Assembly: GCF_000313135.1 (NCBI RefSeq)
Contig: NW_004457297.1
Location: forward strand, 217,714-281,713
Origin: Acanthamoeba castellanii str. Neff
Lineage: Eukaryota; Discosea; Longamoebia; Acanthamoebidae
Reading direction: 5' to 3'
DNA: 64,000 nt
Position 1 is the stretch's first letter; each line of letters opens with the position of its first letter. Shown here one piece after another: positions 1 to 10,582 of the stretch. Under the pieces are notes generated by a model. The model saw nothing but the letters and a program-made list of their open reading frames with translations, did no database searches and was not told where the DNA came from. The position numbers were made by a program, and so were the translations under genes.

Positions 1-2409
1 GCAGGTTGCTGTAGTGGCAAAAGACATTGACAGTGAGCGGCGAGGTGGTGATGCTTGAACACAAGGGAAGAGATAAGTAAGCTTACGTGGCATGCTGGTT
101 CAGGAAGGAGACGAAGCCCTCAACGGTCCTGGGACCCTCATAGGTCACGGGCTTGTCCTGTTGTTGCAACATCAGAATTAATTCTCCCAATCTAAGGTCG
201 AGGTGGCCCAGACAAAGGGCGGTGGGGAGAGAAGGGAGAGGGCTAACCTTGCTGCCAGCGGGGAAGAAGACGATCGTGGGGAATCCCTTGACGGCGACGT
301 GGTCGTTGTCGTTGGTGGTGGAGTCCATCTTGGCGATGACGATCTTGTCATTGTCCGCGAAACGCTCACCAAGCTCCTCGTAGATCGGCTCGAGGCTCTT
401 GCAGTGGCCGCACCCTTTAAATACGCAACAGGGTCAGATACGGGACGAGCCACACCAGGGCCAAATAATAATAATAATATGGGAGATACGTACAGGGGGC
501 ATAGAACTCGACCAGGACGTCCTTGTCGTTGTTGATGACCAAGTCCTCGAAGGTATTGCCTACGAGGATGGTGACGGGGCCATCGTTGGACGCGGGAGCC
601 TCATCCGACTAAGCCGATGTGAACAGGACACAGTAAGTAGGGTTAAGCAGGCGGCGGAGCGATCCCAACAATCAAGCATCTGCAACGTGGAGGGATTAAA
701 CACCTTGAAGCTAGGGGCGATGGTGCCATCGAGCACGCCATCGACGAAGTTCTTGAGAGCCTCCTCGGTGATGGGGGTCTGCTCGTCGAGGAGGAACGTC
801 TTCTCGCGGTGAGGAGCCATGACCACTGCAACGAAGAGGGTGAGCAAAGTCAGCCGATTTACGCGCCAGCTTAAAAAAACCCGGTAGTGGCGAGGGGCTC
901 GTACGGGCAGCGGGGAAGTGCTTGCCGCTCAGACCGAACTGGGTGACGCGGGGGAAGAACTCCTTGCTGGAAAAGTAAAAACAAATCAGCAACGCCCAAA
1001 GCCAAACACATATAAGGGATTGCGCGGTAGTTGGCAGCGGTAGATCAGATTTAAAAAGCTCGATTTGGTGTTCCTCACTGACAGTCGGAAACTATGTTTC
1101 TCATCATTGAACCACTTGCCCGACCACAACACAGAGTGAACGAACGGAAACAGCGGGGTGGGATAGCGTACGTAAGGTAGACGAAGCCAACCTTGTCGGC
1201 GTACTGCTTGGCCAGCTTGGTGGCAAAGGTGTTGATGGGGTTCCACACGTCCTCCTCGGTGACATCAGCGACGATCAGGAGGATATACTCGAGGCCGCGG
1301 CCAATGAGGCGAGCCCACGCGACGGGGGCCGGCTCCTGTCGACCACATGTGCCATGTGCTCACCCGTCAGATCAAGTCAAGTGCGGAGAAAGAGGACCAG
1401 GTGGACGTACGAAATAGGGGAATCCGTGGCCGGTGACGAGGGAGACGACGGCCTGCTCGGTGACCTCACCCTCGAGGGCAAGAGGCTCGTCGAAGCTCCT
1501 GTAGAGCTTCACGGTACCGACCTTCTCACCAGCCCTGCGTTTCCGAATACAAGGTAAGTGCTCGTGGCTGTAAGGGTTGTTCAGTGGAGGACGGACGTAC
1601 TCCTTGATGAGGTCCTCGGAGACGACATCGACGAAAGTGAAGGAATCAGCCTGGGGGCTCTGGGCAGCGGCGACGAAGGCCTTGTGCGCTGTGGCGGTAG
1701 CGGGGACGAGTTAGCCTTTCATATGGGTAACTGAACAGGAGAGTGCGTCAAGGTACCGTCAGAGTCCTTCTCGAAGAAACCGACGACGACGGTGCCAGCG
1801 GCAATGTGAGCGTCGAGCTGAGCCTTGTCGGTGAGGGTGTGAGTGGGGGGACCGCTCTTCTTGTTCACCCAAGCGACGATGCCTGCACAGCGTGGTGTAG
1901 TGCGTGGTGAGTTCAACTAAGGCATGTGGTCGCAATGCCGCTAAAGGTGAAGAGGCACTCATACCAGAGGCGTCACGAGGACCCTGGTACTCGGTGGCCT
2001 TGCCGTTCCTGAACCACTTCAGAGTGGGGTAACCCTGGATCTCAAACTGCTGAGCGATCTGCTGCTGGACGGTACAATCGACCTTGGCGAGCTTGACCGG
2101 GCTTCCGGCTTCGAGGAGCTGATCGGCAGCCTTCTCATACCTACGCACCGAGCCAGCATTTATTCAGTCGACATCAAAATCGTCAATCGAAAATTCCAAT
2201 CAATGCTGGAGCCAAAGCGGGAGAGCGTACTCAGGGGCAAGCTGCTTGCAGTGGCCGCACCAGGGGGCGTAGAACTCGGCAAGGACAAACTCATTGTTGG
2301 CGATGAACTCGGCGAAGGAATCATCGGTGAGGTCGGCGACATTGGACGCCTGCATCGAGGCGACGAAGCCCAGAAGGCAGAAAGCCGCGAACAGGAACTT
2401 GGCGTTCAT
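1..2409 (-). CDS. Protein disulfide isomerase (partial; 3' end outside window)
   Basis: ER thiol oxidoreductase that forms and reshuffles disulfides. Exons (minus strand): 2409-2231, 2140-1965, 1882-1757, 1688-1601, 1534-1411, 1335-1172, 966-905, 825-704, 608-494, 414-248, 157-87 and 8-1; phases agree throughout. The N-terminus is a hydrophobic signal peptide ([15 protein letters not shown]). Two thioredoxin domains carry CGHC: the first in exon 1 (APWCGHC), the second rebuilt across a codon split between exons 9 and 10 (TGG codon broken as T|GG). Two redox-inactive b-type domains lie between them, giving the usual a-b-b'-a' order. The last intron (86-9) opens a further exon at base 8, so the C-terminal tail and any KDEL-type signal are not visible. 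Its intron map closely matches the second PDI at 10583-13581, which points to an old duplication. The start is the first ATG before the signal peptide. Confidence 0.95.
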
Positions 2410-3048
2410 CTGATGCGGTCAAGTGGGGCGGTGATCGTGCGAGTAGTGGATGCCGTCGGCCATCATAGTATAGTTGAGACGGGATGTCAGTGTGCGCCAT
2501 GTTGCGCTCGCCGAAGCGAGGGAAGATGCGATGTGATGAATGTGATGAACGGTGAAAATGGCGAAATGAAGCTCCCAGCGAAAGAAAATGGTGATCATCT
2601 AACGCGAGCGAGGAGCTCGACGAACATACACCGCAGTATAACTTGAAGTGGTGGGGAGTGGTGTGCCTTGTGTGCGGTACGGAAGCGGCAGTGAAACAAA
2701 GAAAGGCCGTGCCGGTCCTCTTTGGCCTTCGGCGTGACGTCACCTCGCTCGTGACACGACGCTGCCCCAAGAATTGCAGGAGCCCTGTGCACCTTTGCTG
2801 CACGATGGTCACGCACCAGCGGCCTGGCCGTAAGCATTACACCTCCGCCTTGCGCCAGGCAGCGGGCAGGCCTCTGCACTTGGTGCAAGGGGCAGCTTTC
2901 AATGCCTGTGGTCAGCAGTTGTGGGGCTGCGCTGTTGCGGCTACTCTCGGAGGTGGACCTCGGGCTTCGGGCAATTGTTCAAAGGCGTTAGTTCGCTTCT
3001 GCCGCGAAACAGCAACGGTCCGCCAAATCATCTCCAACCAGGGAGACG
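2410..3048. promoter_or_regulatory. Divergent intergenic region between PDI and Zn2Cys6 regulator
   Basis: About 640 bp between two divergently transcribed genes. It should hold both promoters and 5' leaders. I see no coding exon I can defend. The one recognisable element is the TGACGTCA palindrome at 2735-2742 (separate entry). Open frames crossing this stretch lack codon bias and splice support. Confidence 0.6.
2735..2742. promoter_or_regulatory. TGACGTCA palindrome (CRE/bZIP-type site)
   Basis: Perfect 8-bp palindrome 326 bp upstream of the PDI start codon at 2409. In other eukaryotes this core is bound by bZIP factors of the CREB/ATF and XBP1/ATF6 groups, which control ER chaperone genes. 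The same octamer occurs 308 bp upstream of the second PDI (10268-10275). Function is inferred only. Confidence 0.35.
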
Positions 3049-6038
3049 ATGCAGCATGCGGGAGACGGGGAGGGCAACAACTGGACTTCATCGCCCGCAG
3101 GGAGGCGACAGGAAAAAGACACAGACGGCATGAACGCCGCGGAGAAGAGAGAAGGGCTCGCAGAGGGAGGTGCGCCAACGAAGCAGCCCGTGGATCGGGC
3201 GTGCTTGCCTTGCCGACTCAGCCACCTAGCCTGCGACTCGTACCCCCCCCCCGGGCTCTCCTTCGCATTTGTTGGTTGATTAATTCTGCACCCATGTTCG
3301 CGATGCGTCTACCTTGATCCCCTTTGGCTTGCCCTATCTCACCCTCTTTCTTTTTGCCTGCACCAGGAGCCGGCCGTGTAAGCGGTGCACGAGCTCGGGG
3401 AAGGCGGCGCAGTGCGTGGACCCCGAGCGGCGCAGGCGTGGCCGTCCCCGCAAGAACAGAACCCACGAGGAGGGCGAGACAGAGGCCACCGCTGGCCACG
3501 GCGCCTTTCAGCCGCAGCCGCAGCCGCAGCCGCAGCCACAACAGCCACACTCGCATCATCCTCAGCAACTACCTCACCACCTATTCCAATACCCGCCGCA
3601 GGCTCAGGCACCACCGCCTCAGCACCGTCCTCCCTATCCTCAGCCCGGCATGCCATACCCCGCCGGGTTCGCTCCCGCTTCCGCTTCTTCCTCTTCTTCA
3701 TCATCCTCTTCATCACAAGCTCCTCCTTCCAATGCTCAACATCAGCAACAACCGCACGCAACGAGCACCTTTTCTTTCCCGCACCCGGGCTCCTTTCCCG
3801 CACCGGTGCTCGGTGGTGCCAACAGCACCTTCCCGCCGTCGCCGCAATCGTTCCCCTTCCCCTTCCCTCCCTTCCCTCTGAGCGGCGTCGGGCGACCCCA
3901 GTCTCCTCCGCCCTTCCCGTCCCCCTTCCCCCAAGGTAGGTCTCCCCTTCTTCTTCCTTGTGTCGTCCCCGATTCTGACTCACGCGTTGCAAACTATGTA
4001 GGGATGGCCGATCCTCCGTTCCCTCCGTTTCCGGTACAGCCCAAGCCCAGCCACCAGCCGCCGTTTCTTTCTTCGTCAGCACCACCAGGCCCGGAGCCGA
4101 CCACCAGCGCCCGCACCGACGGCCGAAGCGAGACGACGAAGAAGAAAAAGCAGAAGGAGAATCCGTCGTTGTTGGCGGCGGCTGAGGGCTCCTCCTCGTC
4201 TCCGTCGAACTCTTCGCCCGCGTCGCACGAGCAGCCCAAAGGCGGCACCGGTGCCGACATCGAGAGCCTCCTGGGCATCCTCGTGGGCCAGGTGCGGGAT
4301 CTCAAGGACAGCCTGAAGGGCGTGCAAAAGGAGCTCAAGGCGGTCAACAAGCGACAGAAGATGTTCGAAGACCACCACAGGCAGCTCAAGGAACGCGTCG
4401 AGCTGCTCATTCCACTCGTCGCGGCTCGCGCCTCGCAGTCATCGTCGGATGGTGGTGGCGGCACCTCCCCACCGTCGTCATCATCGGTGTCGTCGCCCGA
4501 ACAAGCTTCGCTGCCCAAGCTCACTGCCCACCCGCACATTCCGGCCATCCCTTTCCCGCTGCCCCGCAGCATGCCTCGCACGCGGGCCGAGATTCTCGAC
4601 TACTTTCCGCTGCTGAAGAGCTACGAGGGCCTCTACTCTCCCGACGCGCCGTTCGTCATAGACGAGTTCACGTACGTACGCGTTCTTTTCGTTCAGCTTC
4701 TCTTTCTCATCCGCCCGGTGGTGTGGTTTGATTGACTCACTCTTCCCTCAGCAAGCCCATCGCGATAGTGCTGTTCGTGAGCCCTCCCGAAGCTCTCGCA
4801 CACAAATTCTTGCCTCCGATTTACATCTACGTCAACGACGCCTTCTGCGAACTCCTGCGTTATCCGTTGGTACGTTTCCACCATTCTCAATCGACTGGCG
4901 TGTGAGATAGAGGAGACGCAGATACATCAAGGCCAGGCCTAACTTCCTCCCTCGCTTATCGCTTCTCTTCAGAGCGAAATCCTAGCGTGTCCGGTTACCA
5001 AGTTCTCGATGCCGTCGGAGGACAATCGGGCCAACATCATGGCCTCGCTGGCCGAAGCCCGCCCGAATGGCTTTTCTTCGATCACCACCTTTTCGCCCTA
5101 CGCCATCAAGCGCGACGGAACGGTGATCAAGCTGCACGGGCGGCATCAGATGTTCTTCAACGAAACTGCTCACGTACGCCGGCACCGCTTTCATCTCATT
5201 TGATTACCCTACGCCCACGTACGTGGCAGCACTGTCTCACACTTTTTCCATTCTCTCGTACTCTTGCCACGCGCAGCCGAAGTGGGGCGTGATGGTGGTG
5301 GACAGCGTGTCCGAGGAGAACGTGTTCGTGGAGGTGCGGAAGGTCGCGCTGCAGACGCTGCTCAACGAATTCACCGCCTCGCGCCACTCTGCCGGCTTAC
5401 CGACGGGCTTCCCCGCATGCAACTTCCCCGGCTTCCCGTTTCCCTTCCCGCACGGCTTTGGCCCGGACTCTGCGTCGGCGCTGATGCCCGCCTCGCCGCT
5501 CCGTCAATCGCTCTCGATGTCCGCCGCCTTCTCCGCCGCCGCCGTTGCAGCTGCTGCCGCGGGAAAGAGGAAGCGCGCACCGGACGACGACGGCACCGAG
5601 CCCGAGGGCACTGCCTCAGGCGAGAACACGGGCCCCCACATGCCTGACGGCTACGGCTTTGTCCCGTCGACGCCCCCGGCGCTCTTCCAGATCCAAGGGC
5701 TCTACTCGCCGTCGCCCTCGTTCCTATCGGGCGCCGAAGGAGCTCAGCACCACCACCAGGGCGCGCACAACGCCGGTGGGCGCCGCACGGAGGACAACGA
5801 GCGAGCGGAGCTGCGCGACCTGCTGGCGGGCCTCCTGTCGTCGCCCATGCCCTCGCCTCCTCCGTCCTCGCTGAGCTTCCCCTCTGGCGCCGGCGGCGAT
5901 GGCGACGCGCCGGGCATCAGCTCGCTCAACTTCTACAACTTTGGCACGAGCATCATCACGCCGGTCTCTCCGCCGCCACCTTCCTCGCCCATGTACAGCG
6001 CAGTGCAGGTCCTTCGCGACCGGCGAGACTTCACCTGA
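3049..6038 (+). CDS. Zn2Cys6 (Gal4-type) transcription factor with PAS domain
   Basis: Putative DNA-binding regulator. Exons: 3049-3239, 3367-3935, 4002-4671, 4752-4869, 4973-5173, 5277-6038 (836 aa from 3049). An in-frame ATG at 3130 is an equally good start and gives 809 aa. A binuclear zinc cluster spans exons 1-2 with spacing C-x2-C-x6-C-x5-C-x2-C-x8-C, followed by a basic stretch (RRRRGRPRK). Long Pro/Gln/His/Ser-rich low-complexity sequence follows, then a likely coiled coil at about 4255-4420 (dimerisation), then a PAS-like domain (exons 3-6, core VNDAFCELLRYP). The Zn cluster plus PAS order resembles the fungal ERT1/AcuK regulators of gluconeogenic carbon use. That functional parallel is inference. 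The 66-bp intron 3936-4001 is in frame and stop-free, so retention would also give a protein. Confidence 0.85.
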
Positions 6039-6410
6039 TGAGGGAATGCACGCCCTTTGTGCCAACGCCCAGGGCCGAAAATTGTAAAATATACAACAGT
6101 GCAACAACACGGCAATGAACAGGTTTGCTGAAGCTTCAACTTGAACGTTGGCTCCACGCCTGTCCGCCCACATTGAGATTCCAACAACAAGAAGAGAAGA
6201 GATCGTCCTCCTCTCTTTCCTGGGTGTGTCGGGTTAAATCCGGCCACCAACCAATAGCGGGAGGCCTCACACAGGTAACTGGAACGATCTGGTGGAGTGA
6301 TTTAATGAATCGGTTGGCCGCACGGGACGGAGCCCCATTGAATTGTTGACTGGGGGGCAGAGGTCGCCTACATTCGCGAGGTCAATCACCCTTGGGGGCG
6401 ACGATTAGAG
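6039..6410. other. Intergenic, Zn2Cys6 gene 3' end to receptor kinase 5' end
   Basis: About 370 bp between two same-strand genes. It should hold the 3' UTR of the regulator and the promoter of the kinase. No gene, RNA or repeat is recognised here. Confidence 0.6.
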
Positions 6411-9400
6411 ATGGAAGGAGGCGAATCCACGAGGTATCGGGGGCGATGTGGACTGCATCGTGCAACGTTGCTGGCCTCCATTTTCATCATCTTCACATAC
6501 CACGTCTTCACGATTCCACAATGCGCGGCTGCTGGGCTCAAAATGGAGAGTGCAACGATGACGGGCGAAGAATTAAATCGGCTGGAGGATTCTTCGATGG
6601 GGCCTGGCGAAGGTGGTGCCGCCGCGCCCAACTTCGAAGCCGAGCGGGCCAAACGTGAGTGCCCCATCCTCCCATCCTCCCAGGAACTGGCTCCAACCCT
6701 GACGTTCGTGTGAATGGTTTCAGAGAATCCGTTGGTAAAGATCTACAACACCACCGTCTACTGGCATGGCGGCAACAACGGTGGAGTGAGTTGTGCCAAC
6801 TGTTCGAGCATCGCGCCCCACGCCACCTTCCTCGCGCCCGACTACGCCTGCAACATGGAGAGCCACCCACCACCTGCCTCTCCAGGTACACACAGCTGCT
6901 CATTCCTTTCCATGCACGCACGCGCACGTAGGCGGGATCAGGCGCGTTGTTTGTTGAAGTAGACGAGTTCACCTTGGCGCATCCTCTTTTGTGGTGTGAC
7001 CAGGCGACTGGAGCAACGGCACGAAGCACTTCTTCGTCGGGGTGGATCCATCGCGCGTCGTCACGCAGGTCAACCTGACCATGCACGGACGATTTCGCTG
7101 TCCCGTGTCAAGGGACAGCGCGCCACCCACCATTCTCAACATCCTTGTCGAGGTTCGTCCAACGTGCACTCGCTCCTCATGAACAAAAAAACAACCAAAC
7201 ACCAAACAACGCTCATGCCCGGTGTACGCTGTGTGCTGCTTGCGTTGTGTTCTGTGTGCTGTGTGCAGTCTGCCGCGATCACGCAGGAGCCGCTCGACTA
7301 TGCGGCGTGTATCGATTGCGAGTTCTGCAAGTTGTGCGATGGGTGCATGACCAGCGTGACCGTGGTCGGCACCGAATTCGAGATCTGGCCAACGTCGTGG
7401 AACTATGAAGTCAATGTACGCCACACACGCTATGCACGCCACTGTCAGTCGGGCCTTTTCGAACGCTGACAACGCTCGCATGCGGCGCTCTGTATTGGGC
7501 TGCAGAACACCATCAACGTCCGCGTGTTGTCTGGTCTTCTGTGCTTGTATTCGATCGACATCTTCGTGGAGACCATCCCCGCTCACCTGCCCATCACGAC
7601 CATCATCACGACTTGTACGCAGCCCTTCACACTCCTACTCAGTCGGCCCACCAACCTACCCTAACCCTCACAATCACAAACCTCCGTTTCCGGCTTCAGC
7701 CAACACCAGCACAAGTACTGGAGGCGGTGGTGGAGGCGACGATGACAAGCCCTTCAAGATGCCCATTTGGGGCTTTGGTACACCGCCTCGTTGATGCGTC
7801 TTCCTTTGGGCTGTGAACGATTCTAATAATCGCTATACCATTCCATGTTGTGCTGGTGCTGATCAGTGCTCATCGGGACGAGTAGCTTCTTTTGCTGTGC
7901 GTCGATCGTCATCTGGATCACGTACGTGACTGTGAAGCGCATACGTCGGCGCAGGCGCTATGGCTCGATCCAAGGTACACACCTTTCGCATCACCTTCCT
8001 GCCAGCCGCGCGACCTTGCTGAATGCGGGAAGCTTCGCCCTTTGTATCTGCACAGACTACGATGAAAGGAAGACCGGCTGCTGCGACTGCCTCGGACCAG
8101 TGGTCGACACCGAGACAGAGAGCGAGTACGGCGACTATGAGTACACCGGGCGCCCTGGCTGTACGCATTCCCCCCCTTTCGACCTGCCCACACTGTGGCT
8201 AATTTCCTCTCTTTCCACTCCCCATTTCCTGCTTTCTTTCTCTCGCAGCTATCTACACGAGTATCGACATCAATGAAGTGGGAGAGGATACCAGGCGACT
8301 GCTTGGTATTCCGGCCGGTGGTGATATGGGCAGTGCAGGTAGCTCTCTTCACGCACCGCACACGCACCACCGTACCACCGCACGCGCACGCGCACACAAC
8401 TCACACCTGTCCCCGTTTTCGTGTCTCAGAGCGAAAGGCGCTTCTCAAAATCTCGCACCGAGGCAAGCTGCGTGCGTCGGGCCAGCACCGCAAGGAGTCC
8501 TCCGGCAAGCGTTCTCGGGGCAAGAAGTCATCGCAGGACGGCCTGGTCAAACAGATGGACTACGGCGAGATCGTCCTGGCTGAGCGCGTGGGCAAGGGCA
8601 GTTATGGCGAGGTTCGTTTTCTCTCTACAACCCCCCACCACTGGTATAGCCTCGGACCTCATCTCCGCTGGGTGCTGCCACAACTGGGCCACAAAACGCA
8701 GGTGTTCAAGGGGATTTGGCGAGGCACGGAGGTGGCGGTGAAGAAGCTGCCCTACTATTTTGAACAGCTCGAGGACAAGGAGCAGCAAAAGACCTTTTTG
8801 GAGGGCTTCATCCAGGAGACGCAGCTCATGAAGTGCCGCACCCATCCTACTCCCGCTCTCCACTCACTTCCAAAGGTTCTTTCATGGCCCTTGCGCTGAC
8901 CCCTTGGCCTTGTTTCTTCGTCCTCCTCCAGAACTCTCCGGCACCCGAACGTGATCCAGCTCTTTGCGTCGTTTACTCATCCCGAGGTCATGATCGTGAT
9001 GGAGTTCATGGCGAAGGGGTACATATACATCGCCGTCAACTGTTCTCTCACATTGGATTATGATCACATTATCTTCATCACCACAACTGATCTCTCTCTC
9101 TCTATTTCTTTTTTTTCTTGCTGTGCAGTTCGTTGTACCAGATCTTGCACGACAAGTCCATAGACCTGTCGTGGGACCTCCGGCGCCAGATCCTTCTCGA
9201 TGCCGCGCGCGGGATGACCTACCTCCACAAATCCCAACCCGTCATCGTGCATCGTGATCTCAAATCGGTACATGCTGACACACACACATACACAACACGG
9301 CCCACATGCGGGTATTCAAATTGACTCAATGGTTGTTGGGGTGCGGGTTGCAGCATAACTTATTAGTGGGCGAGCACTGGCGATGCAAGGTGAGCGACTT

Positions 9401-10054
9401 CGGACTCTCTCGCATGCTGACGGCTATGGACACCATGACCTCCTGCGGCACGCCGTCGTGGGTTCGTTCCTTTCCCTCCTTTCTCGAGCCGAAACCCCCA
9501 TCTACCCCCTTTGATCGCTCAGTTTGTGCTCACTCGCTGTGTCTCCACACCTCCTTCCAGACTGCACCTGAAGTGCTCAGAGGCGAAAAATACACGGAAA
9601 AGTGCGATGTGGTACGTGCCTGTCTTCGCTTGCGCACTCGCCGGTGCCGTCTGCCGTTCTCGTGTCGCTGTGTGACCTGACCGGCGGTGGTCTTTGGCGT
9701 GGTGTCGCAACTCTCTCTCACACAACACACGCAGTATTCCTTCGGCATCGTTTTGTGGGAATGCGTGACGCGCATGACACCGCACGAGGGCATCCCCCAC
9801 TTCCAGGTGGTCTTTCAAGTCGGCACCCAGGGCCTCCGACCAGGTCCGAGCCCCTCCCGCATGTGTGCTGGTGCCTGCAGTACGATGGAAGTGGGCCTGT
9901 GACGCTGACGCCGGGCCTCTGCGCGCACGCACACACAGACCTCCCCAGTGATACGCCGCACCACTGGGCTCGCTTGACTGCCGATTGCTGGGCGGAGGAC
10001 CCCGACGTCCGGCCGAGCTTCGAAGAGATACTCGACCGACTCCAGAAGTTCTAG
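6411..10054 (+). CDS. Transmembrane tyrosine-kinase-like (TKL) receptor protein kinase
   Basis: Single-pass receptor-like kinase, 704 aa from 17 exons: 6411-6654, 6724-6885, 7004-7152, 7269-7415, 7506-7614, 7700-7777, 7867-7974, 8056-8160, 8249-8338, 8430-8611, 8702-8832, 8932-9018, 9129-9267, 9354-9461, 9561-9611, 9735-9843, 9939-10054. A hydrophobic N-terminal signal (LLASIFIIFTYHVFTI) is followed by an ectodomain with several N-x-S/T sites and a row of five cysteines spaced every third residue (7308-7346). A membrane helix in exon 7 is followed by an Arg-rich stop-transfer segment. The kinase domain shows GKGSYGE, VAVKK, HRDLKS-HNLL, DFG, APE and the terminal DVRPSFEEIL motif. All catalytic residues are present, so it should be active. 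Specificity (Ser/Thr or dual) and ligand are unknown. Confidence 0.92.
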
Positions 10055-10582
10055 AGAGCTGGCGTCGATCTCACCCCCCCCCATCCTACCCTATCCCCCC
10101 CCCCTTCTGCGTGCAGTGCGCCCACGCATGTGATGTACACAGCATCTCCTTTTGTTCCCCTATTTATTAAACTTTTTTTGGGTCTCAGTAGACCATCTCC
10201 AAGCCTCGACCACCTTCCCAACTCCACCCGCCACTCGTGATGTAACCTCGTCACGCCTTCCAGACGCTGACGTCAGCGCTGACGATAATCCGTGATAGCA
10301 CACCTTGCTTTTTTTTGAATTCACTCCACCACTTGACAAGGCGCGTTTTGGGAGCGAAAAAGGAGCTGTAATCCTCAGCGAGCGTTCGGCATCTCCAGAT
10401 TTACACTCTAGTTGCGGGTATGCACGTCCTCCCCCCAAAGGGAGCAGCACACGTCAGTGTCACCTTTCGCAAGGAGCTGGCGCATGGAATGATTGTAATT
10501 ATAATTTGATTTTTATCATCGGCAGTGCGGGTGAGATTAATCTGTTGTTTGCATAGATCTGAGGCTGTAATCGTGCGAGAGA
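10055..10582. promoter_or_regulatory. Intergenic and promoter region of second PDI
   Basis: About 530 bp after the kinase stop. Pyrimidine/C-rich sequence just past the stop is probably 3' UTR. TGACGTCA occurs at 10268-10275. The last 80 bp before the PDI ATG are AT-richer than the surroundings. No coding exon is supported. Confidence 0.55.
10268..10275. promoter_or_regulatory. TGACGTCA palindrome upstream of second PDI
   Basis: Perfect octamer inside the string gctgacgtcagcgctgacg, 308 bp upstream of the ATG at 10583. A half site (TGACG) follows directly. It mirrors the octamer at 2735-2742 upstream of the first PDI at nearly the same distance. A bZIP-controlled ER-stress role is inference. 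Confidence 0.35.

Noticed and set aside
2643..3317. 224-codon plus-strand frame upstream of and overlapping the Zn2Cys6 first exon
   Set aside because: Wrong frame for the zinc cluster, poor composition and no recognisable domain. The zinc cluster frame joins cleanly to exon 2.
3936..4001. Treating 3936-4001 as coding because it is open
   Set aside because: It has a good donor and acceptor and matches the local intron size. Splicing keeps frame either way, so it is modelled as an intron with retention noted.
3339..4085. 248-codon minus-strand frame opposite the Zn2Cys6 gene
   Set aside because: Antisense shadow of Pro/Gln/Ser-rich coding sequence.
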